Source of the DNA: Pyxicephalus adspersus
Lineage: Eukaryota > Chordata > Amphibia > Anura > Pyxicephalidae
Length of the DNA stretch: 64,000 nucleotides
Assembly (NCBI RefSeq): GCF_032062135.1
Contig: NC_092864.1
Coordinates: forward strand, 23,597,519 to 23,661,518
Reading direction: 5' to 3'
Part shown: positions 24,600-36,757 of the stretch, piece by piece
How positions within the stretch are numbered: the stretch's first letter is position 1
How the letters are laid out: every line of letters starts with the position of its first letter
Position numbers and translations under genes: made by a program
Notes under the pieces: generated by a model
What the model was told of the DNA's origin: nothing
What the model saw: the letters and a program-made list of their open reading frames with translations, nothing else
Databases searched by the model: none

Positions 24600-26112
24600 T
24601 GAAGCTTGAAATGATTATTCATCCTTTGTGACAAATTTGATGCTGGAAAGCAGAGCAGTGAAATGAGAAACTTTGTAGGTAGTATTTATTATCTAACTAG
24701 CTTTAAAGGGTCAGCCTACCTAAAACTGATATTTCATTTATTTTTTTTGATGCTAGAGAAGTAAGAGAATAGGGTCACTATTAAGGAAAAGTCTCTGCCT
24801 TATGTGCACGCTTGCTGTGACCATTACAAAAAGTTCTCAATTTCTTTTTTTTTTTTAATTTTTTTATTTTGGAGAATGCAACAGGAATTGTTGGAACACT
24901 GGAGTGGTTGGAACATATTCTTGGTGAACATAAATGGAGCAGGGAGATCTTGCTATTGCAGTACATTATATATATAATATATATATATAATATATAGAGT
25001 ATATTAGCATATATATTTATTTATTTATATTATATTATTATTTATATATAGCACATATTTTTAAAGGTAGGTTTAGGGTTTAGAAGGGGCTGTGATGATG
25101 GCCTTTGGGCTTATGTAGATGGTATCCATTTACAGTAGGTTTATGGTGCTTCTGAGATCATTCAAAATTCATTGAAATGTGCATTTAGCCTGCAGATGAC
25201 AGCTTTTTAATTTTATAGTCTTATATTGGAATACAAATCCTTTATAATGTTCTTAATTTATTTTATGGTAAATTGTATATTTGACTTTAAAGAAAATATT
25301 GCTTTCATAGGACTAAGGGGTCTGTCTATAAATGTTTTCACTCAGGATTGAAACAAACTTTACCCACCTACCATACATGAAATTTGTTTAGGTAAAATAA
25401 TTTAGATCCCCAAATGCTTAGACCACTAAGCATACTATTAATATTTTGTAAGAGCAAATTTACTTACGTATTGTATGGAAAATGTAAAGAAATTTGTGTA
25501 GTTTTGTATTTTCTGGAACACCAAAAATAGTTTTATATTGTATCAATAACAGTATATCAGTAACACAAACAAGCAAATAAAGTAATTATTTACAGTGTTA
25601 ATGTATAAAACATTAAAAATGTTATATCGTTGAATCTACTCACTACTAAATGAGAACATAGCAAGGTAACTGAAATATCTCTGTAACAGTAGATTATATT
25701 ATTCAGTTTTATTAACCTATAAAAATGATTCTAGAACTAGTTAAACTGCTTTGTCACACATGACTTATACTTTATTGCTTCTTTAAAGTGGCTGACATTG
25801 TGTTACACTTTGCAGGCTGAATATAACATTAGAATGTAGGAAAGTAGCACTTACCTAAATCCCTGATATTCTGCTAATTTGTTTTTCCATTTGTCGTTTA
25901 ATACCTTAACTTAACGTATCCAGTGATGGGGGTTTTCTTCAGCAGATGGGCTGCTGCTCTAAATCTTATACTTGGTAATCTGCTGTAATGATATATCCCG
26001 GTTGCAAAGTATAACCTGGTAACAGAGTCAAGTTACAAATTATAAAATGTGTTACTGCACTCCTTACTGGGGGATTACAAAGAGTTTCAAAGTAAAATAG
26101 GAGGTATCATTG
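24600..26112. other. Unique AT-rich DNA, no gene seen
   Basis: TA-rich low-complexity sequence lies at 24968-25050. Nothing else was recognised. Confidence 0.45.
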
Positions 26113-26120
26113 TTCTAGAG

Positions 26121-26422
26121 CTTCTAGTGTTTCTCAAACTTTTTGACATTGAGGAATATCTTGAACTAACTTTCAAGTCTTCAGAGAACCCCTGCTGTAA
26201 TTACTACATTCACAGTTCACATTATATTAGTGTAGTGGTCAGTAGGTAGAATGTCTCCTACCTGCTGGTCATTGAGAAGAATGCACCCTTACAGATTGCC
26301 AAAAATATCATTGGTATCAGTTAAACTGACCTGAGGGTCACAAATTGCTCATTGTTCAAAGAACCCCTAGCTAACTCTGGAAGAAGCCTAAGGAACCATG
26401 GAGCCTTGGTTGAGAAACACAG
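26121..26422. mobile_element. hAT-type MITE with 8-bp target duplication
   Basis: The ends are inverted copies of TGTTTCTCAA (left AGTGTTTCTCAAAC, right GGTTGAGAAACACAG). They are flanked by the 8-bp direct repeats TTCTAGAG (26113-26120) and ATCTAGAG (26423-26430), which differ at one base. Terminal repeats of this kind with 8-bp duplications are the hallmark of the hAT superfamily. The interior (CCCCTGCTGTAATTACTACA...GTGTAGTGGTCAGTAGG) has no transposase. Confidence 0.8.
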
Positions 26423-27025
26423 ATCTAGAGTATGCTGGGACTAGTTCTTTGAATTCTTCCTATTTGTATTCATATAGGACATTTCTAAGTTCCTAAAATA
26501 CATAATGAGAACTAAAGCAGTTATATATAAGAGGATATTTTGTCAAATAATTTACAAAATAAATATTGGGTTTTAGGTGATTTTTCTCCATTTGATCAAC
26601 TTAGAGAAAAAAAATATACATGTGCATGCTCCAGTCAAACATGAAAATGTTGATCTAGCTTGTATTTTAGTCTGTGAAGAATATATTTTATCCAGGTCAT
26701 TGTATATATAGTGGTAGTTTGTCACATTCAATGGATTTGTAATGTGAAGATGTTTCCAAGCTGTTTTAAAAATTCTACCAGTGTAGGAAATAACCCGAAC
26801 ATTCACATCCATATTAATTCTATCACCATGGTATGTGACACTATAGATATTGATTGTCCAAGACTTGGAGAAGTGAAATTTGTTAACCCAACCTGTTCTA
26901 TTTTAAATAATCTCATCGTTGGTGTCAGGAAGTCTGCATAGGCATTAAAGTTCCAATTGCATGGCTAAAGGTGTGAATTATTTTTAAAACCCTGGAATAA
27001 AGATGTTAAAACAGCATTATAGATG

Positions 27026-27226
27026 GAAGCTCTCCAAGACAGGAGAAGATAGACTATCATGGGTCAACTTTGATCATGATGCAAACCTGGAATGATTTTT
27101 CTCTAGGATTAAAACATTTGCCAACTTAAAGCAAATGATTTTAAGAAATCCATTCCTGGTTTTCTGGAAGAAGGTTCACCCATGATAGTTCATTTTCTTC
27201 AGTCTTGGCAAGCTTTAATCTATATC
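27026..27226. mobile_element. Palindromic MITE, copy B, joined to a SINE
   Basis: Both arms are present: AAGCTCTCCAAGACAGGAGA on the left and CTTCAGTCTTGGCAAGCTTT on the right, with GCAAACCTGGAATG and CCATTCCTGGTTTTCTGG between. The outer right end continues as ATCTATATC straight into the SINE at 27227. The same junction exists at 36371-36443. Confidence 0.85.
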
Positions 27227-27551
27227 GGGGGCAGCACAGTGGCTCAGTGGTTAGCACTCTGGCTATTGCAGCACTAGGTCCCAGGTTCAAATCCAAGCCA
27301 GGACACTATTTGCATGGAGTTTGCATGGTCTCCTGGTGATTGCATGGGTTTCCTCACACATTCAAAAAAACATGCAGTTAGGTTAATTGGCTTCCCCCAC
27401 AATTGACCTTAGACTAAATTAAAGACATATGACTTTGGTAGGGACATGAAATTGTGAGCCCCTTTGACGTACAGCTAGTGATGTGACTATGGACTTTGTA
27501 CAGCGCTGCATAATAGGATGGCGCTATATAAATACTGTGTAATAATAATAA
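27227..27551 (+). mobile_element. tRNA-headed SINE, full length
   Basis: The head carries a box-A-like TGGCTCAGTGG (27240-27250) and a box-B-like GGTTCAAATCC (27294-27304), the internal promoter elements of RNA polymerase III tRNA-derived SINEs. The body has TTTGCATGGAGTTTGCATGG, AACATGCAGTTAGGTTAATT and GGACATGAAATTGTGAGCC, and ends with GGCGCTATATAAATACTG and a short (AAT)n tail. Non-coding; it would depend on a LINE for copying. Confidence 0.85.
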
Positions 27552-29975
27552 GGGGTCTATGGTGTCAAAGCCCCCGCCCCTGTTTAGAGATGGTTTTCTA
27601 ATCTGATTGAGATGGACCTTGATCATTAGATCAATTTGACTATTACACTCATTTGTTATCACCCACACACAGCCTAGCACTCAATGGAGGTTTAGAATAT
27701 AAGGTCCATGGCCATCTGATATTTTGTAAAAAAAAAAAAAAAAAAAAAGTTTAATTATATGTTTTCAATTAAAAAAAACAATTAAGCTTGTGGTTCCAAA
27801 TACTGGCAGATATGATCCTGGTGTTAAGGTTCTCAGGAAAGGACTGGGCAAAATACCAACTCATCAGATTTTAGTTGTTTGCTTATCTCTAAATAGCATT
27901 TCACTGACTGACTTTATCCATTGCCTTGACTTGGTTTTAAATGCTCCTCGAAGAGTTAACTATATAGTTGTTTTAGGAAGTCTTCTGGGGTAAGCTGTCA
28001 ATTTGAAGAAAAAGAATGCTTAATACCTCTTGTACTTCTAAAGTTTTATACAGACAGCTTTCCAAAATATTCTGATAGGTGAAGAGACTGAAAAATAAGG
28101 GGAAGAGATTTTGGACATAGAAAACTCATTAAAACACAGGAAAAAGACGAAGGTTTTATGCACAAAGTCAAATATCATCCTGGCACATACAGTATTGTAT
28201 GTGTTAGGATTACAGAGATTAGCTGGGAAAAGATTAGGGGCACAAGTCAATAAAATGTTTATTTTTAGCTACAGCTACCAGCTACAGCTACTTTATTTGT
28301 CACCACCAAATACAAAAGAAATAGCTGGTGCAAGGTAAAAGGGAACATTGAACATTTTCACAGTTGAATTGCCATTTAAAGGCCAGTATTTTTGAACTGT
28401 GACAACCTCATAAGAAAAAAAAGGTGGAAATGGGAACTTTAATATGTTGTAAATTAAACTCACGTTTGTCTTGTAACAATCCCAGTCTTTGTACTTCAGA
28501 TTTCTATGAAATCCTGTGGTTTATAATTCTTAATATCTGCTATTATTGGATGAGTAACTTACTCTAAAGAATTTTTATTTTCATAGCATCTGCATCTACT
28601 AGGACTGAACTCCAGGCAAGCAGCTAGATGCACAAATGAAATGCAATTTTGTTTCCTTCCATCTATTTCTAAAAAGGAAGGAGAAGGTACTACCACCTTA
28701 TCTTTCTATACAGTAGTATACCATTCATATACAGCTCCCCCCCAACCTACCCATCTTGTGACTGGACAGTCAAACAAGACAAAGTACTCTGATTAGTTCA
28801 TCCTTCCTCCAATCAGTGTGCTCCTCATATTGCAGAACCCCTGACTTCACGTGCTGAAGGAATGAAGAAGAAAGCAGAGAACATGTACAATAGGCACAGG
28901 TAACAGACTGGAATGTAGGCCTCTCAATGACCCATGCCAACATTCTCTAGCCTTGATGGCAGGGGTAAAATTCCCAGCAAAGTCATTTTTATTTTTTATG
29001 AGGCATCCAGGGCACATACTTCAATGTTTATGAAAAGAATTTAATTAGAAAGGGGGCAGGCAGTTCAAATATTAGGTGAATGAAGGTTAGGGTTGGGCAG
29101 ACATTATTGGCAAAGTTGATTTCACTGAGAAAATCCTATTCTCACAAATGTAGAAACTTTTGAGAAACTAATTTACATGATATAGCAATTTTAACTAGCT
29201 GACTTTGAGAAAAGCATCCATTTAGTATTTTAATGTGAACTGTAAAAGTTAAAATGGGCTACAAGGTATCTGGGCTCTGCAAGGTATCTCTCCTGCTCAT
29301 TTACCTTGGCTAGGAAAGTCACGAGGGATCATCTAATACTCATAGATTTATTGTAATCTTCATGTCAACATCAAGTCATACTTTAAATAGCACTTAATTT
29401 GGTGGTTAAAAAAATTTAAAAAATGTGCCAATCTCCCAGAGTCGCTTTATATTCTCTTGACGTTCACATGAAAGCTGCTGGTTAGGTCTGCTAATAAAAT
29501 ATTTCAAGCCATGGAAATGTCTATATCCATTATCAAATTAAGGATCATTTTAAGAAAGGTGCTCATGCAGAAAATACATTTCACTGAAAGTACTATGTTT
29601 TACATAACCAACCTGCAATGACAAATCTTGTTCAAAGACAATATTTATAATATTCCTATGTGCCAACAACATACCTACAGATCTGGTTACTAAAAATACT
29701 CATAGAATGGTGCCCTCTGATGAAAATGATCTAATTCTGGACACAGTTTGTCAAAAACTAGTTAAATTTAGTAAGTAACAATAAAAAAGGCAGTGAATAC
29801 ATACTATTTTCAGAAAGAGAGAGGGAGAGAGAGAGAGAGGTGGAGAGAATATAATGAAAAATCTACAAAAAGCCCTGTGAATCATTAAAATAAAGTGTAT
29901 CAGTGAGCAAATTACTCTATGGTCATCTTACTTGATAGTGGTGACATCTCTCGCAAAACATCTGTCCTGCCTCTC
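27552..29975. other. Unique DNA with a poly-A and a (GA)n tract
   Basis: A run of 20 A lies at 27729-27748 and a (GA)n tract at 29815-29847. Open frames here (27790-27993, 28111-28338) have no motif. No repeat family was recognised. Confidence 0.45.
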
Positions 29976-30308
29976 TAGGGCAGCACAGTGGTTCAGAGGT
30001 AGCACTCTGGCCTTTCAGGTCCCAGGTCTAAATCTTGGCCAGGACTCCAATCTGCATGAAGTTTGCACATTCTCCTCATGTTTGCGTAATTTTCCTCTGG
30101 GTACTCCGGTGTCCTCCCACATTTCAAAAACATGCAGTGAGATTATTTGGCTTCCCCCAAAAAAGTGACCCAAGACTGTGTTAAAGACATTTGGCTATGG
30201 TAAGGACATTGGATTGTGAGCCCCTTTGAGGGACAGTTAGTGACATGACCATGGACTTGTACAGTGCTGCGTAATATGTTGGCACTATATAAATACTGTG
30301 TTATAATA
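29976..30308 (+). mobile_element. tRNA-headed SINE, full length, second copy
   Basis: It begins AGGGCAGCACAGTGGTTCAG and has a degraded box B (AGGTCTAAATC). It retains the middle block (GGGTACTCCGGTGTCCTCCC) that is deleted in the 27.2 kb copy. It ends GGCACTATATAAATACTGTG with only a short A/T tail. It is not joined to a palindromic MITE, unlike the copies at 27.2 and 36.4 kb. Confidence 0.85.
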
Positions 30309-30740
30309 TCCAAAATATGTAACCTGTTGTCCTGCAAAGAATGTAGGAAAATGGCTGAATCTTCTATAAAATCTGTCTTCCAATGTTGGGGCATAAGTTG
30401 TTGGGGTTGTTTTGCCTTCCAATGTCCCACCACAGTGCACTGCATATACCAAGTTTCTGTCTGTATTGTTGGGCTTAAAAAGAAAAATGTGTATTTGAAG
30501 GTTTAACACATCTTTAGACTTTCTGACAACAAGAATGGAATTATGTTAAAAGATCTCAGTAGTTAAACACATTTCACACTACCTAATCTCTGACAATCAA
30601 TATCCCAGAGCCATAATCTATGGTGTTTAGAATAGGGTGTTGTGTTGAGTTGATATAAATGCTGGCGTATTTTCTTTCACTGGTATAACAGATGAATGAA
30701 TTTGAAAAGCTGTGAACTAACCTAAACATAATGTGAAAAA

Positions 30741-31166
30741 GTCTAGATCAGAGGTCAGCAAACTTTTCTGGCCACTAGGCCATTTCAGGGGTAGGCAGGA
30801 GCATACTAGGCCAGACTCTCTCTCAAGTCTTGCCCTATCGGCCCCACCCCCCACCAGGAACACCCCCTGAAGGGAAATCCCTCTCCTCTGCAATGCATAC
30901 AGCTGGAATGTTCCGTATTTACCCAGGCAACAGAAGTGTTAACGCCGGCCACGGTAAATAGGGAAAGGAGCCACAACACGGAGGCTCAAGAGCTGCATAC
31001 GGCTCAAGAGCTCTGGCGGCTCCGGCTCTGGTAGTTTGTTCCCGCTTTGCCGCGAGTTGCCAGCCGGGATTAGGCCAGATCGGCCAAGGAGAGTTAGCCC
31101 GGAACAAACTACCGGCTAGGCCGTATCTGGCCCAAAGACCAGAGTTTGCTGACCTCTGGTCTAGAT
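30741..31166. mobile_element. hAT element with perfect 8-bp target duplication
   Basis: The element is 30749-31158. Its ends are CAGAGGTCAGCAAACT and the exact reverse complement AGTTTGCTGACCTCTG. It is flanked on both sides by the identical 8-bp repeat GTCTAGAT (30741-30748 and 31159-31166). The CpG-rich interior (for example GAGCTCTGGCGGCTCCGG) has no transposase, so it is a non-autonomous hAT element of 410 bp. The intact ends and duplication suggest it is among the younger insertions here. Confidence 0.92.
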
Positions 31167-31329
31167 GAATGTAACTAACTACTATTACTACTAGGATATT
31201 GCCATCAGTGATTTTGCCCTTAAGGCTGCAAACCCCTCTTACTTTTTTAATTTTTTTTTACTTTGGATCCTGATGCTACGATAGTTTTAATACTTTTTTT
31301 TTGTCTCTTTAATCTACATTCAGTACACT

Positions 31330-31925
31330 ATAATGACAAAGCTAAGACAGAATTTTAGACAATTTTGAAAATGTATTAAAGAAAAAAAAAGAAATATTAT
31401 ATTCACATAAGTGGCATTTAGTTGAAGCACCTTTGGCAGCAAATGCAGCTTCCAGACATTTTGGATATCACGCAACAAGTTTTGCACAACTGGATTGGGT
31501 AATTATATGCCATTCTTCTTTGCTAATCCTCTCAAGCTTAGTCAGGTTGGATGGGGATTGTCACGGGACAGTCATTTTTAGGTCTCTTTAGAGATGTTTA
31601 ATAGAGTTCATGTCAGGGATCTGGCTGGGCCACCTCAGGAAATTCACAGAGTTGACCCTAAGCCAATTCTGTTTTGTCTTCACTGTGTGCCTGAGGTCCT
31701 GAGGTCCTGAGCACTGTGAAACAGGTTTACAGTAAAGATTCATCTTTTCTCTAACCCTCACCAGTCTCTGCTGCTGAAAACACCTTTTACAACATGACGC
31801 TGCCACCACCAACTACACCGTTGGGATGGCTTTGGGCAGGTAATGGGAGGTGCCTGGTTTCCTCCAGACATACTATTTTCCAGAATATTCTTTTCACTTT
31901 GCCAATAGGAGGTACTGAAGGTAGA
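31330..31925 (-). pseudogene. Tc1-type transposase relic (copy 4)
   Basis: Minus-strand translation gives, in order across frames, a 'VWRKPGTSHYLPKAIP'-like segment, LVRVREKMN, DLRHTVKTKQNWLR, VNFLRWPSQIPDMNSIKHL, then PSNLTKLERISKEEW and ending AAKGASTKC. This matches the second half of a Tc1 transposase. The motif normally read as NDPKHTAK is DLRHTVK-like, and the final 'SPDLNPIE' reads IPDMNSIK, so the third catalytic glutamate is lysine. Stops and frameshifts disrupt it. Terminal repeats were not found. Confidence 0.85.
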
Positions 31926-32074
31926 ATAATGTAAAAAAATATATAATTTAAACAATTGTAGCATCAGGTTGCATTATGACAAACTTGAAAATAAGAACAG
32001 GCTCTAAATACTTTCTGAAGCTGCTGTACATTGGCCAATATTCTCATTTTGTCATCTTTGTCTGATATTTTATG

Positions 32075-32122
<48 letters not shown>

Positions 32123-35100
32123 GGTATACCTTTTTAATTTAGATAATAAATCTTTCGGAGTCATCTGTACAAGAAAGACATTATGAAAATATTAAAATCT
32201 CTCTTCTACTTAGAAGGCCAATAAATAATTCCGTTCAGACGCTGTAGATTATGTATTGGAAATGACCAATTAAAAAAAAATATAACAAAAGTAATAGGAT
32301 CTGCCTGGTGCCTATTAGACTATAATATAGTGGACTGTAGCAGGTCATTGGGTAATACTTCAGAAAATATATAACTAAGTATTTAGGAAATATATTATGA
32401 GAAGTATGAAATGTTTTGAACTTGGATGACTTAGATATAATGAACTGGATATTCATGAAGAGATGAAGTACTCCTGGCAAGTAGGACAAAATGACACTTT
32501 TTGCAGAATCATCAATATATAGTCATTGAATGAGGAGAAACAGACATCAAAAGAAAACAAGCTTGTTACTGAATATTTTGGAAAAGTGACATTTATTTCA
32601 GATGTATAAATCTGTTGGAAATAGCAGAGAAAGAATTGTTGGAGAACAGTAGGTGTACCGCACAGTACACCATTTCCAAAGATGGTTCAGATACCGAGAG
32701 GTTTATTAACATCATTTTGACTTGTCATATGCTATTAAAAAGAAAGATAGGTAAGAGCTTCTACCACATAAAATATGAGAAAAATAGTAATAGAGTGTTC
32801 AACCACCAGAACCAAATAACTTATGACATTTAAAGGAGGACAGACAGAGAAAAGAAATATGTTCAAAAAAGAAGAAGGAAAAAAAGCATAAAAAATAGCA
32901 GTCACATGTAGCAATAAAACTTGACAAGGTTCTCTATTTGTAACACATACAAACTCCAATTTCACAATTTGGTTTGTTTACCAATATTTCATGCAAAGGT
33001 TACATAACTTTTATGTGCATTTGTATGAACATTGGCTGGAAACATTGATAAACTCTGATTTACAGAATTAATCTTTTTAGTTTAAGAGGATAAAATCATG
33101 ATGTGTGATAATGGATATTTGGTAAATGAAAGTTTACTCTGTGATTGATTTGTGGTCAGTGGTTACTTTTAGCTGCTGTCACATCCATAGCAAACCTTAT
33201 GCATTCATAGGTATTTCCTATATATTTAAAAGATTGGTACATTTTCAATGTTGCTTACAAAGTCACATGAAAAAAGAACTCTGCACTGTTTTGTATTTGT
33301 TTGTTTGTTTTTCATTAAAACATGTTCCCTTTTGGCAGTGCCCAACTTCCAGTGCCCAGTTTTAAAGATTTGCCTCCCATAGGTGGGATTTGTCTTTAAG
33401 TTTGAGTATGCTGACTTTCAAGTGAATCTCTAGTGAATCAAACCTGGGTGGAGTTTCTCATCACAAATCTCTAATCAAAACTTTTTATGTGGCTTTAGGG
33501 TAGGGAAGGGTTGATATTTTCATTGCTGCCTGTGCAGTGACTGAGATATTAAATCCCTGTTTTTGTTCCAGAGGCTATTACCCCAATGGAAAGTAACAAA
33601 TTGGAAATCTAAAATCTAATGGTTGTCAATAGAAAATATCTGCTATAAAAATATCTGCTATGTTGACAACTTTCTTAAAAAAAACTACTTATTCTGGTGT
33701 CTCCAAGACAGAATGTTTGTCTTGTGATACATATTTTATTTGTGAACGCACTGGAAAGTGTCTACTACCACAAATATGTTTAAAAATCAGTATATTTTAA
33801 AATATTTGATCAGAGCAAATAAATAACTTGTTGAGTATTTGGTGACACCTGTTGGATAATTCACTATAGATATGTTATGTTCTATTTTTGCTTGGATTGC
33901 ATTGAATACCAATAAACTTAAACCTGCATTTCACATTTTTTACATTTGTTTTTAAAGAAAGGGAAAAAACATTGACAATGGCTTCTGGGTCAGACAGCAA
34001 TAACTTAAATAACATAATGGGAAGCAGCAAACTAATGTGCCAACCCCTATTATCAAACAGGGGTCATATTCAATGGAATTTGTCTTGTCAGTTGGCTAAA
34101 CACCTGTAAACGATGCAGGACTCATGTATTCATTAACTGAATTCCACTCTTTGTGCATCAGAATCAACCTGTGCAAAATGGATCTTTGTGGGAACTTATT
34201 ATCAGTGGACACTGCAGAATTAAAAATCAATTGAAAAATAATATACATATAAACATTTTATTGGGTTGTGTGGTTAATTATAGGCTTAATTTGAAAAAAA
34301 AAATCCTTTTTCTGGAAATGGATAAGAGGTACTATGTACTCCAGAACTCATTACTCAGGGTAAGGGGGTGATTTTCCAAAAAAAGGATTTTAGATTGTAG
34401 ACACAACACTTTGGTTATGTTTTGGGGATGATGCTCTATCTTCCTATGGTGGCCATTTCCATCCCTGGTGGCAGATGAAGGACTTTGTCAAAAGGAAAGG
34501 AGGCTACTTTTTTATGGCTAGGTATGGTTTGCTGTCCCTTCATATCCAAGGCCCCAAACCTAAACAAAGTATCTCATTATTAATTATTATAGGGAACCCA
34601 ACACAGTTTTTCAACATCTTCTACATCTTTTACTTGTCATTCACAGGTATATCATAGGATAAGCCAATCTAGCTAGCAGATGTTGACTCCTGCCATTATG
34701 GTGGACTAAGCCAGCTGGACTGGCTAAGGCAATAAAAAAACACTTTTTATCCTGGCTATTTTTTAAAATCTGATTTCTTCTCCATTCTATCAGGAATCAT
34801 TCCGTTCCAAACAAATCTGTTTGCAGTGAATTGCATTTCCTATTTTGTAATGGGAGACCCAACTCCTAGCTACATTCACCATATTTGTATATGGAGTAAG
34901 AAACAGCTGGACCAAATCAGTTTTTTGTTTGCAGAGTGCAAAACCCACATGTCTAGATTTACCTGCCATTGATAAATACATGTACTATAGTACTCTTTTT
35001 GTTACACAGTTACTGAAAACCGAACAACCACAAAATCCAGTAATTACTTCACATCTTGTGCATTGTACTATAGTACAATTAACTGAAGGTGTGATTCATC

Positions 35101-35691
35101 AAGGTACAATGAATATATTGTCATCTACACTGGCATATGTCATCCCATCTTTTGCAAAGTATACAAAAGCACAAAGAAACTATGCAGAATAAAATTATAT
35201 TGAAAAGTATTGTCATGTAAATTACAACAGATTCTTTGTTTTTATCATGTGTATATATGAATATCTTTATGCTCTTTAATGACTTAAATTTTACCTTTCA
35301 TTCCAAAACCTTAAAAATAAATTGTTCATTAGTTATATCTGCTTATATATGCTATTTAGTTAAATGTTTTACCTAAAATGACCTCATATTTCTATCATAC
35401 TAGTTGTTCAAGTGATATTAGATCCAGTATTGTCTATGATAATTCTAGTATGGATGGGGGGGTTACCATTAATTGATAGCTGGGACTTTGCTCAGTACCC
35501 TGCCTCTTCTATTATAGATGCATATCTTACCTGTCATCTTTTAGCCAAAGCCTTGTAAAGTTACTGGTACTTATGAGTTTCAAATTTTTCCTTCTTTTTA
35601 CATCTTTTTACAATTCCTGAGTTCCATTTGCCGGATCTGAGTCACATGAGGACACAGAAAATGGGAGAGATTCCAAGAGCGGAGCCTATCA
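31926..35691. other. Unique DNA with a GATA repeat, no gene seen
   Basis: A (GATA)n microsatellite occupies 32077-32122. The phrase AAAATATCTGCTAT is duplicated in tandem near 33635-33661. Other open frames are short and unremarkable. Confidence 0.45.
32077..32122. repeat. (GATA)n microsatellite
   Basis: About eleven uninterrupted GATA units. Confidence 0.95.
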
Positions 35692-35829
35692 TTGAAGAAC
35701 CTGGGTGATCCACGACTGAATATCTAATATCTTTGCCATCTAATAGCAAATTATCAAGAAATCTAATTCAGGTTTGCTGGATCACCCAGTTTCTCTTATG
35801 ATAATCTGTCTTCTCCAGTCCAAGCTTTA
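35692..35829. mobile_element. Palindromic MITE, copy C, cut by the assembly gap
   Basis: GAAGAACCTGGGTGATCCAC on the left and TTTGCTGGATCACCCAGTTT on the right match the family, and the arm ends TCCAGTCCAAGCTTTA at the first N. The outer right end is lost in the gap. Confidence 0.75.
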
Positions 35830-36021
35830 NNNNNNNNNNNNNNNNNNNNNNNNNNNNNNNNNNNNNNNNNNNNNNNNNNNNNNNNNNNNNNNNNNNNNNN
35901 NNNNNNNNNNNNNNNNNNNNNNNNNNNNNNNNNNNNNNNNNNNNNNNNNNNNNNNNNNNNNNNNNNNNNNNNNNNNNNNNNNNNNNNNNNNNNNNNNNNN
36001 NNNNNNNNNNNNNNNNNNNNN
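35830..36021. other. Assembly gap (192 N)
   Basis: A run of N. The open frames that seem to cross it are artefacts. Confidence 1.
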
Positions 36022-36250
36022 GATCTTTAAGATCCTAGGCAAAGGGACAGGTGAAAGATGCCAGACATTCTGGCAAAAAAACATGCAGAGATCAATTGTG
36101 TATTCAAATCTTTGTATAGTGTAGATCCAAAAACATTATCTCTGGAAAAGCATTCCTGCCCTATTTCTGCCTTGATGGGGACATTGAACATGGTTGTTGA
36201 CCTTGCCTTCTAAATATTGTGACTGCTAATGAACAAACACAGTGTAATGC

Positions 36251-36366
36251 CACCCAGGACACTATTTGCAAGGAATCTGTATGTTTTCCCTTTGTCTGTA
36301 TGAGCTTTTTCTGGGTACTCCGGTTTTCCCCCACATCCCAAAAAACATGCAGTTAGGTAATCGGCT
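36251..36366 (+). mobile_element. SINE fragment (middle part)
   Basis: It starts at CCAGGACACTATTTGC and runs through TTTCTGGGTACTCCGG to AACATGCAGTTAGG. The tRNA-like head and the 3' tail are missing. It immediately precedes the MITE fragment at 36371. Confidence 0.7.
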
Positions 36367-36370
36367 TTTA

Positions 36371-36442
36371 CTGGTTTTCTGGAAGAAGGTTCACCCATGA
36401 TAGTCCATTTTCCTCAGTCTTGGAAAGCTTTAATCTATATCA
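36371..36442. mobile_element. Palindromic MITE, copy D, right arm only
   Basis: CTGGTTTTCTGGAAGAAGG through TCAGTCTTGGAAAGCTTTAA, then ATCTATATC into the SINE. It is nearly identical to 27164-27226, including the small lesion 'GAAGAAGGTTCACCCATGAT' that other copies lack. Confidence 0.85.
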
Positions 36443-36757
36443 GGGGCAGCACAGTGGCTCAGTGTTTAGGGCTATTGCAGCACTAGGTCCCAGGTTTGAA
36501 TCTCAGCCTGGACACTATGGAGTTTCTATGTTCTGTCCATGTTTGCGTTGGTTTCCTTCCACATTCCAAAAAACATCAGTTAGGTTAATTGGCTTCCCCC
36601 AAAATTGACCTTAGACTGTATTAAAGACACATGACTATTGTAGGGACATTAGATTGTGAGCTCCTTTGCGGCATAGTTAGTGATATGACAGTGGACTTTG
36701 AAAAGGGCCGCATATAATGTCGGCACTATATAAATACTGGCTAATATTATTAATAAT
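36443..36757 (+). mobile_element. tRNA-headed SINE attached to MITE copy D
   Basis: Box-A-like TGGCTCAGTG and box-B-like GGTTTGAATC are present. The body ends GGCACTATATAAATACTGGC with an AT-rich (AAT)-like tail. A few bases are missing compared with the 27.2 kb copy, near the head (GTGTTTAGGGCTATTG) and in the middle. Confidence 0.85.

Noticed and set aside
27240..27304. A possible functional tRNA gene, because A- and B-box sequences are present
   Set aside because: The spacing and surrounding sequence do not fold into a cloverleaf with an acceptor stem, and the unit is dispersed with a common non-tRNA body, so it is a SINE head.
27414..30445. Open frames within the SINE copies (27414-27680, 29932-30168, 30143-30445, 36420-36608)
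   Set aside because: They recur because the SINE sequence happens to be open; the elements are RNA polymerase III type and non-coding.
35774..36124. A 116-codon frame around the first gap
   Set aside because: Most of it is N; it is an artefact of translating the gap. The same applies to the frames around 62257-62405.
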